NCBI RefSeq assembly: GCF_020982545.1
Contig: NZ_JAJKLK010000003.1
Coordinates: 1,364,001-1,428,000, forward strand
Reading direction: 5' to 3'
Length of the DNA stretch: 64,000 bases
Source of the DNA: Streptomyces sp. MNU76
GTDB taxonomy: Bacteria > Actinomycetota > Actinomycetes > Streptomycetales > Streptomycetaceae
Part shown: positions 58,052-64,000 of the stretch, piece after piece
Layout: each line of letters opens with the position of its first letter
How positions within the stretch are numbered: position 1 is the stretch's first letter
Program-made: the position numbers and the translations under genes
Notes under the pieces: generated by a model
Databases searched by the model: none
What the model saw: only the letters and a program-made list of their open reading frames with translations
What the model was told of the DNA's origin: nothing

Positions 58052-58899
58052 GCGTTGCGTTCCTCGGATGTTCCGAAGCGTGCCAGGCAGTGCCACACTT
58101 TCTTGAGCGCCTGTTGGTCATGGCGTCCGGTGCGTGCGGCGTCACCGATGATCCGGGGATTGAGGTAGCCGTCGACGGCAATCTCCGTGCCCAGGTCGAC
58201 GTACTCCTGGCCGCGGTAGTCCGGGTGGCGTGCGAGTTCTTCGACGGTGAGTCGTAGTCCCGGGTGCCAGTCGAGCCGACATGGCAGGCGGCAGGCGGCC
58301 CTTTCCACATCCGTTCCCCGATAGCTCGGGTCTAGGACGAGTGCCTCGACGTCGCGGGCCAGTATGAGTGGGCCGTGCACCTGTGCCTCGATGTAGTCGT
58401 CGAGTGCGTCCTGGCCGTCGTTCTCAGCCAGCTCCACGAGGGAAAAGCTGGCCGCAACTCCGAAGGCCGTTGGTCCGAAGAAGCTGTCCGGGTAGCAGAA
58501 CGTGGCTCGGGTGAGGGTCTCGGCAGTCAGCCGAAGGTGCGCGGAGCCGAACCGAGGCGCCCCGCCGAGCGGCTTGCGCCGGAAGTTCAACGCGCCGTAG
58601 ACAGGTCGCTCGTGTGCGGGTGTGTGGTCATAGGCGCCTCCGAAGATCCGGCTCTCCCAACGCCATCGGTCACCGCCGGGGTGCGGCGTCAGGCCGCCGT
58701 TGCTGGTGCCTGTGACGAACTGCGAGTGATAGGTGCCGTCCTCGGCCAACGCGAGCAGGATCGGCCGACCGCGCACTGTGCGGTCGGGGTGAAAGTTCAG
58801 GGTTACCCGCAGCGTGGGGTCGACCGGGGCCCCGGACGACAGCGAGGCGACGTGGCGGATGGCCTGTTCCTGCGGGGAGGCGGCGGGATCAGCGTTCAT
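58048..58899 (-). CDS. DUF3626 protein
   Basis: A 283-residue protein fitting the DUF3626 family: VTLNFHPDRTVRGRPILLAL, YHSQFVTGTSNGGLTPHPGG, RWRWESRIFGGAYD, RPVYGALNFRRKPLGGAPRF, GSAHLRLTAETLTRATFCYP and DSFFGPTAFG. His and Asp residues are strictly placed, as in an enzyme, but no function is known for the family. ATG 58899 is the start. It is embedded in a recombinase operon, which is unusual. Confidence 0.75.
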   Translation of the reverse strand: MNADPAASPQEQAIRHVASLSSGAPVDPTLRVTLNFHPDRTVRGRPILLALAEDGTYHSQFVTGTSNGGLTPHPGGDRWRWESRIFGGAYDHTPAHERPVYGALNFRRKPLGGAPRFGSAHLRLTAETLTRATFCYPDSFFGPTAFGVAASFSLVELAENDGQDALDDYIEAQVHGPLILARDVEALVLDPSYRGTDVERAACRLPCRLDWHPGLRLTVEELARHPDYRGQEYVDLGTEIAVDGYLNPRIIGDAARTGRHDQQALKKVWHCLARFGTSEERNA

Positions 58900-58922
58900 C
58901 AGCGCAGTGTGCCCGAGTCTGA

Positions 58923-61334
58923 TCAACGTGTGCGTCTGCGTTGGCTGACGTCGGCAGCGTAGGCGGCCCAGTCCCCACCTGATGCTTGCTGCCACTGGAC
59001 GGCGACTTTGATGTGGACGCCGAGCATGCGGGCGAGGATCGCTGCGGGGACTTCGGTGGCGAGGGTGAACAGCGCGGTGGATCGGTCCTGTTTGGGCCGG
59101 ACTCCGATGCGGTGAAGGCGCTTGCCGATCTGGCTGTCGGTGAGAGGGCGCCCCGGATGGCCACCCGGAAACAGCCAGGGGACGTCGTCGGGCGTGCCGA
59201 TCTTGGCCTTGCCGCGGCGGGTCGCGACGAGATCGCGGACCAGGCTGGCCAGCGGTGCGGGGAGAACGACCGGCGATGTGCCGAACGCGATCGCGACGGT
59301 GTCGCCGTCGATGTTCACGTCCCTGACGGTGAGTTGGCTGATGGTGGCGACCTTCTGCGCGTAGAGGATCAGCAGCAGTCCCGCGACGCGGTCCGGGGTC
59401 GGCAGTGTGTCGTCGCTGAGCAGGCGGCGGGCGTCGGCCCAGCGTTTCTCGCTGTCGATGGTGCTGAGCGGGCCGGTCCAGCGGACGGTGCCGTAGGTCA
59501 GGTCGCGGGCATGTCGGTGCTGTACCGACCAGCGCACGAAGTGGCCTGTCTCGTCGCGATAGCTGACCGTGGCATCGGCCATCCACCGTTCCAGATCCGG
59601 CTGGGTGCAGGTTCCCAGCGTGAGCCCTTCACCCGTGAGCCAGGTGAGGAAGTTGCCGGCCGCGGCGACGTGGCAGCGGACGTTCAGATCCTGGAGACGA
59701 GTCGTGTGGTTCTCACCCAGGCGTCGTCGGAGCCGGCGCATGTGGTGCCAGACCGCGTAGCCGTGAAGGATCCGGCGCTCGGCGAGATCGGTGCGGGCCT
59801 GCACGGTCTCAGTGATCCATTTCTCCAAGGCGAGGAGCCGTTCGTCGCGAGGCGGGAGGGCACCGGTCGCGACCAGGACACTGCGCAGGTGGGCCAGCAC
59901 TTTGCCCGGAGGTAGTTCGTCGAGGACCTCGTGGGTGACGGGCCGCTCGTCGCGTCCTATGTGTTCCAGGAGATCCCGGGCCTTCGAGCGGGTGATCCAG
60001 GCGATAGCGACGTCCGGGCGCTCAGCGCTCGTCAACGCTTTGTGGAACGGGGCGAGTTCGGGCCGAATGGCGCCGGTGGCGTCGCCGAGGAGGTCGCGTA
60101 CTTGCCGGTCGAGAACACATCGCTGACAGGGGCGGGGGCTGAGTTGCCAGGTCGTGGTGCAGACCGGGCAGCGGCCCCAGAAGTCCGGGTCGGGGTTGGT
60201 GCACTTCGCGCACAAGGGCGCCTCCCAGGTGCCGCCGCGGGCCTGGGCGACGGTGCCGCAGCCGTTGCAGGTCACCCATCGGTGCTGGCATCGCTCGCAC
60301 CACGGCTGGCCAGTGGCCCGAGAAAGGTCGCAGAGCGTCGTCCTCCCGCAGATGCCGCACTCCGCGGTCATCCTCGGGCGGCAGTTGTTGCAGCGCGGGC
60401 CGTCGGGCAGCCGGTTTGCGACAGGCATACGTCGGCCGCAGCCGACGCACTCCTCCAGATTCGCGGGCTGTCTGATCATGCAGTTCGGACACAACGGTCG
60501 GCCTTCGGAGTCGCGGGTGGCGGGCTCACGAACGGCTCCGCAGCCGAAGCAGGGGACAGCCGCGTGGTGGGAGAAGCAGGCCCGGCAGATCCGCTTGCCC
60601 TCCAGCAGTTTGGACAGCGCTTTCACCTCGTGGCAGCGCGGGCAGGCAGGCCGGACGACCTTGGTCGCCCCGGCCTCGACGAGCTCGTCGATGAACCGCA
60701 GGGCCGCCGGGGCGGGAGCTTCGTAACCGGCGCCGGTCAGCAGCTCGGGGCGGGCGACGACGGCCCAGGCCAGGCGACGCTGTCCGGCGGGCCGGACGGT
60801 GGCTCGTCCGAGCGCGGCCAGAATCGCGTTGGTGTCCAGGGCAGGGTCAAGGCGTGTGATGAGCTTGGTGAGTTCCTGGAGCGGGTCGCCGTCGGCGTCG
60901 GGGCAGTTCGCGCAACGGGGCTCGCCATTGCGGTCCCGGCTGGTGACGCGTCGTTCTTCGTGGCAGCCCGCGCAGACGGCGGGCTTGTCGAAGCAGGGTG
61001 AGCATCCCCACCGTCCTCCGGTGCTGCTGCCGACGTAGTGGCATGCGCGGCCGCACTCGCCGCAGCGGGGCAGTGCGACGTCCTGAGCTCCGGCGTCGCG
61101 CAGGGCCATCAGTAGTTTCGCGACGCAGTAGGGCGCTGGCGGCTGCCCGGTCCGCAGAAGTGACGGGTCGTCGTGCAGGGCTTGGGCGAGGTTGCGGCGG
61201 CCGGCTCGTCCGCGTACGACTGTGCAGACGATGTCGCGGATGCGGTCGGCGCCCAGGTGCCTATCGACGTTCCCGACCAGCCGCACGATCAGGCCGACCG
61301 GATCCGCGATGACCTCCTCGGCAAGGCCAGTCAC
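58923..61334 (-). CDS. zinc-ribbon protein with recombinase-like C-terminus
   Basis: An 803-residue protein. From residue 95 to about 415 there are at least nine C-x2-C knuckles (for example CGECGRACHYVG, CFGCGAVREPA, CVGCGRRMP, CGICGRTTLC), a string of zinc ribbons. Residues 470-800 have the helical fold of tyrosine recombinases (HLTYGTVRW-like segment, VAGLLLILYAQKVATISQLT, VRDVNIDG, LPTPDRVAGLL, DSQIGKRLHRIGVRPKQDRS, LARMLGVHIKVAVQWQQASG). The catalytic Arg, His-x2-Arg and Tyr positions are replaced (V, R-x2-A, W), so it is probably not a catalytic recombinase. It may bind DNA and direct the active recombinases. GTG 61334 is coupled to the XRE stop. Confidence 0.75.
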   Translation of the reverse strand: MTGLAEEVIADPVGLIVRLVGNVDRHLGADRIRDIVCTVVRGRAGRRNLAQALHDDPSLLRTGQPPAPYCVAKLLMALRDAGAQDVALPRCGECGRACHYVGSSTGGRWGCSPCFDKPAVCAGCHEERRVTSRDRNGEPRCANCPDADGDPLQELTKLITRLDPALDTNAILAALGRATVRPAGQRRLAWAVVARPELLTGAGYEAPAPAALRFIDELVEAGATKVVRPACPRCHEVKALSKLLEGKRICRACFSHHAAVPCFGCGAVREPATRDSEGRPLCPNCMIRQPANLEECVGCGRRMPVANRLPDGPRCNNCRPRMTAECGICGRTTLCDLSRATGQPWCERCQHRWVTCNGCGTVAQARGGTWEAPLCAKCTNPDPDFWGRCPVCTTTWQLSPRPCQRCVLDRQVRDLLGDATGAIRPELAPFHKALTSAERPDVAIAWITRSKARDLLEHIGRDERPVTHEVLDELPPGKVLAHLRSVLVATGALPPRDERLLALEKWITETVQARTDLAERRILHGYAVWHHMRRLRRRLGENHTTRLQDLNVRCHVAAAGNFLTWLTGEGLTLGTCTQPDLERWMADATVSYRDETGHFVRWSVQHRHARDLTYGTVRWTGPLSTIDSEKRWADARRLLSDDTLPTPDRVAGLLLILYAQKVATISQLTVRDVNIDGDTVAIAFGTSPVVLPAPLASLVRDLVATRRGKAKIGTPDDVPWLFPGGHPGRPLTDSQIGKRLHRIGVRPKQDRSTALFTLATEVPAAILARMLGVHIKVAVQWQQASGGDWAAYAADVSQRRRTR

Positions 61335-61678
61335 CGGTCGACTCCGCTGATGCGGGCCCGTCGAGGCCGCAGCTCACCGAGCCCTTCGGAGACCGAAGTC
61401 CCGCCCGCCGCAACCTTCTTCGGCTTCGGCGCGGAGCTGGCCGCGGAGATGGGCTCGATGAGGTCGTCCATGGTGCAGTCGAGGATGTCGAGCAGGGCCA
61501 TGAGGATCTTCAGGCTGAGTCGCTCCGGTCGCTCGACGACGAGCCGGTAGACCTGGCTCGACGAGAGTGTGATGCCGCGTTCCTTCAGCTGCGGGAGGAG
61601 GTCGGTGGTGGAGAACATCCCGCGGTCCGCCATCACCTTGCGCAGGTGCCAGTGGTAGTCGAGCTTGGCGGCCATCAT
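61331..61678 (-). CDS. XRE-family regulator
   Basis: A 115-residue DNA-binding protein. The helix-turn-helix is LLPQLKERGITLSSSQVYRL (about residues 27-46), followed by the LSLKILMALLDILDCTMDDL block typical of Cro/CI-like HTH_26 proteins. The C-terminal third is basic and flexible. ATG 61678 follows AGGAAGGA. It lies between the active integrase and the zinc-ribbon gene and probably regulates the operon. Confidence 0.8.
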   Translation of the reverse strand: MMAAKLDYHWHLRKVMADRGMFSTTDLLPQLKERGITLSSSQVYRLVVERPERLSLKILMALLDILDCTMDDLIEPISAASSAPKPKKVAAGGTSVSEGLGELRPRRARISGVDR

Positions 61679-61692
61679 CGGGTCCTTCCTCG

Positions 61693-62793
61693 TCAGGCGC
61701 CGGCGAACGCCGGGGCCAGGGCCTTGCTCAGGGCAGTGTTCATGAAGTCGTCGCTGACGTGCGTGTAGATGGCCGTGGAGCTGTCGCACTCGTGACCGAC
61801 CTGCTGCTGGATGAAGCGCCGGTCCACTCCGTCTTCGGTCAGATGCGTGACGTAAGAATGACGAATTGAGTGCGGAACTAGGTCTTTCGGGAGCTTTAGG
61901 GCATCGCGGTATGCCTCGAACCGGTCGTTGATGGAGCCGGGCTGCAGACGCCCTCCGCGTTCAGTGATCCACAGTGCTGGGTGGTCGGGGAATCCGAAGC
62001 GCGGCCGGACGTTCTCGACGTAGTCGGCGACCGCCTCGACGGCCCAGTCCATCACCGACAGCACGTTCCGTCGTCGCGGCGGCTGGCCCTTCTTTGCCTT
62101 GCCGTAGCGGACGTTAAGCGTGCCGAACCGGCCGAACTGCCGAGCCTGCGGATTGCGCCCGAAGTCGACGACATCCAGCTTGGAGGTCTCCGTCCGGCGA
62201 AGGCCCCAGCCGTAGATGACCTTGAAGAGGGTGGCGTCGCGGTAGGCGGCAAGGGCGCCCTTGCGCTTGGACTTCACGGCGCGGGTGACCTGGTCGTCGG
62301 CGTAGTCGAGGAATCGCTGCAGTTCCTCGCGAGTGAAGGGCCTGGCCTCCGGGTCGCCCTCGTAATCCTGGAGGTGGGGAAGGGTGTTCCACTCGTGAGC
62401 GATGGCCACCGGATGGGTGCCGAAGGCTTCTTCGCAAGCCGTCCCCCACCCGTAGCGGCCGTCGATGAGGAACTCGCTGAACAGTCGAACGTCGCCCTGG
62501 TAGCTGCGGATCGTGGACGGCGCCAGATGCTTCTCGCTCGCCAAGGAGGCCGACCACTCGTCCATGTGGGGCGTCCATTGCCACGGGTAGTCGTTCGCGA
62601 ACTCGAGGAACCGGCGGACCAGGCGTTCCCGCGGGTCGATCGTCTCATCCTTCAGCCCGCGCGACTTCTGCTGAGCCCTCCAGCCCCGCAGCATCGCGTC
62701 GAACATCGCGTCCTCGGGACGCAGTTGAACGACCCCGGACACGAGCTCCAGTTGAGCTGCCCCGGCAAGGGCCACCTTCTGCTGATGCACCAC
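61693..62793 (-). CDS. tyrosine recombinase (TnpA-like)
   Basis: A 366-residue integrase. The SAM-like core-binding domain (residues ~30-125) includes HLAPSTIRSYQGDVRLFSEF. The catalytic residues are R in YGWGLRRTETSKLD, H-x2-R in VPHSIRHSYVTHL, H in QQVGHECDSS, and Y in TAIYTHVSDD. All are intact. GTG 62793 is likely the start. It would catalyse site-specific strand exchange with its partner recombinase. Confidence 0.85.
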   Translation of the reverse strand: MVHQQKVALAGAAQLELVSGVVQLRPEDAMFDAMLRGWRAQQKSRGLKDETIDPRERLVRRFLEFANDYPWQWTPHMDEWSASLASEKHLAPSTIRSYQGDVRLFSEFLIDGRYGWGTACEEAFGTHPVAIAHEWNTLPHLQDYEGDPEARPFTREELQRFLDYADDQVTRAVKSKRKGALAAYRDATLFKVIYGWGLRRTETSKLDVVDFGRNPQARQFGRFGTLNVRYGKAKKGQPPRRRNVLSVMDWAVEAVADYVENVRPRFGFPDHPALWITERGGRLQPGSINDRFEAYRDALKLPKDLVPHSIRHSYVTHLTEDGVDRRFIQQQVGHECDSSTAIYTHVSDDFMNTALSKALAPAFAGA

Positions 62794-62858
62794 TCCAGAC
62801 CATCCCTTCTGGAGGGCAAATCATGCATTAGACGGGCTCTTCTTGGCAACATGCCTGT

Positions 62859-64000
62859 TCAGAAGGTCAGTTCGTAGTAGCGTTGGAGTCCTTCAGGCCG
62901 TCGCGCTGAACTTGCGACCTGCGACTTCTCGCCCGTCTGATGCAATTCCCGAGGGTCCGCGTAGCCCTCGGTGGTGACCACGGAAATGTGCTTGAGATGG
63001 ATCTTGGCGGCCAGCAGACCACCGGGCCGGTGCGCCATTTCCACTGCGAGGGTTCTCCGTAGCATCCGCAGACTGACCGGCACCTCGGGAATCGGCGCCA
63101 GCCCAAGGCGACGGCCCTCTGGGCCATTGACCCAGGTCAGGAACCATTCGTACGGGGTGTAGAAAGAGAGTGACTTGAACAGATGGCCGCTGTTCTTCAC
63201 AGGGTCGGCGAGCGAGGCTGCGACACCGGCAGTGTCGTACGCCTGCTTGATGGTCACCCACTGATCGTGCTCACCACCCAGCTTCCGGCCCTTGATGACC
63301 TTGCCTTTCAAGCGATAGCGGACGCGGCCCTCGCCGAGCTGTTCGGGAGGCAGGCGGCAGTCGTGGGTCAGCTCAGCCAGTTCGCTCTTCCGCATTCCGG
63401 TCAGTGCGGCGAGCGCGATGAGGCAGGCTGTGCGGGCCCGGGAGAGCTGCAGCCGGGCCTCGGTGGTGTTCATCGGCAGGGTCCAAGGGACACTGCCCCG
63501 TCCGTCCGCACGCTCTACCAGAGCAGCCGCCCGGCCCCAGCGTTTGGACAGGCCGACTTCCCCGACGGCCTCCTCCAGGCGACCGCGCAGGGTGGGCAGC
63601 CACGTGTAGTGGAAGGCGCGCCGTCCGGTCTCGTGGGCCAGGGAGATCAGGTTCACCCGCAGCAGCGGATCGTCCGGATCCCAGCCGTCCGCCAGCCGCT
63701 CGGCTACGACGTGATCGAGGGCGACATCGAACGGATCAGCCTCCTGTACGTGGCGGTCAATGGCCTGCACGACCTCGACCCTCCAGTCCGGACGCTCACG
63801 GTTGTTGCGGCCCGGCCGGTTCGGCGCCATCTCCTGCAACTGTTGCTGCAGCTCCATGACGTGCGGCGCCAGCACCTCCACCACGTACAGGGCCGCCGCG
63901 ACGAGCGGTTGGAAGACATCGTTGCTCAGCGGCGGTGTCGTGTTGCCCGTCCGACGGACCATCCCGGCGACGGAGTACGCGGTGCGTCGCCCCCACGGAC
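62859..64000 (-). CDS. tyrosine recombinase (TnpB-like), 5' end outside window
   Basis: The frame is open to the window edge beyond ATG 63962 (GRRTAYSVAGMVRRTGNTTP), so the N-terminus lies outside. The catalytic domain has R in LTGMRKSELAEL, the box around LRMLRRTLAVEMAHRPGG, and H and Tyr in LKHISVVTTEGYAD. It ends ~45 residues after the Tyr, without the Cys-containing C-terminal domain common in TnpB-type recombinases, a version of which is encoded at 57479-58051. It is likely the first gene of the recombinase operon. Confidence 0.8.
   Translation of the reverse strand, partial: PWGRRTAYSVAGMVRRTGNTTPPLSNDVFQPLVAAALYVVEVLAPHVMELQQQLQEMAPNRPGRNNRERPDWRVEVVQAIDRHVQEADPFDVALDHVVAERLADGWDPDDPLLRVNLISLAHETGRRAFHYTWLPTLRGRLEEAVGEVGLSKRWGRAAALVERADGRGSVPWTLPMNTTEARLQLSRARTACLIALAALTGMRKSELAELTHDCRLPPEQLGEGRVRYRLKGKVIKGRKLGGEHDQWVTIKQAYDTAGVAASLADPVKNSGHLFKSLSFYTPYEWFLTWVNGPEGRRLGLAPIPEVPVSLRMLRRTLAVEMAHRPGGLLAAKIHLKHISVVTTEGYADPRELHQTGEKSQVASSARRPEGLQRYYELTF

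Noticed and set aside
1..64000. CRISPR arrays, rRNA genes or intact tRNA genes
   Set aside because: No regularly spaced short repeats, no rRNA-like conserved blocks, and only a partial tRNA were found by eye.

Overview
The window looks like Streptomyces (or a close relative) DNA: GC is very high with strong third-position GC bias, GTG and TTG starts are frequent, and the protein families are typical of the genus (SCO6880-type conjugation proteins, DUF317, DUF4913, DUF6233, DUF6112, HxlR regulators). This is a reading by eye; no database search was run.

Positions 1-35984 read as the right part of an integrated conjugative element. A minus-strand operon (about 10.5 kb down to 0.05 kb) encodes a type IV secretion-like apparatus: a secreted NlpC/P60 hydrolase with a lytic-transglycosylase-like domain, a small DUF6112 membrane protein, a VirB8-like bitopic protein, a VirB6-like polytopic protein, an SCO6880-type membrane protein and a VirB4-like ATPase, with small accessory proteins. 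From a divergent promoter near 10.75 kb a long plus-strand operon runs to a strong hairpin at 26.1 kb. It carries a DNA methyltransferase, DUF4913 and DUF317 proteins, a triple winged-helix regulator, an MFS / ATP-grasp / MFS / HAD unit, tandem paralogues and an LARTG-anchored surface protein. From 26 to 36 kb lie small, partly decayed genes, a secreted NucA/NucB-type nuclease and a frameshifted SGNH lipase. The section ends at a 3' tRNA fragment (35954-35984) that keeps its own terminator, which is what an attachment-site scar looks like.

Positions 36-45 kb hold insertion-sequence debris, one fairly intact IS5-type element with a coupled second ORF (41682-43103), a small terpenoid locus (Rieske oxygenase, class I terpene synthase, polyprenyl diphosphate synthase, decayed ispH), and a secreted phospholipase with the exact residue spacing of sphingomyelinase D.

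Positions 45.7-56.6 kb are the most interesting part: a probable bacterial sphingolipid (ceramide) locus. It contains a serine-palmitoyltransferase-like enzyme, a bCerS-type GNAT acyltransferase, an acyl carrier protein, a FabF-like ketosynthase, a CerR-type short-chain dehydrogenase, a PEMT/ICMT-like membrane methyltransferase, an acyl-ACP desaturase, a PAP2-family membrane enzyme and an MMPL transporter. A ~125-bp sequence is duplicated in front of the cerR operon and the desaturase gene, suggesting co-regulation.

Positions 57-64 kb are a recombinase operon on the minus strand: two tyrosine recombinases (one running off the window), an XRE regulator, an 803-aa zinc-ribbon protein with a recombinase-like C-terminus that lacks the usual catalytic residues, a DUF3626 protein, a detached recombinase C-terminal domain and a TnpC-like coiled-coil protein.
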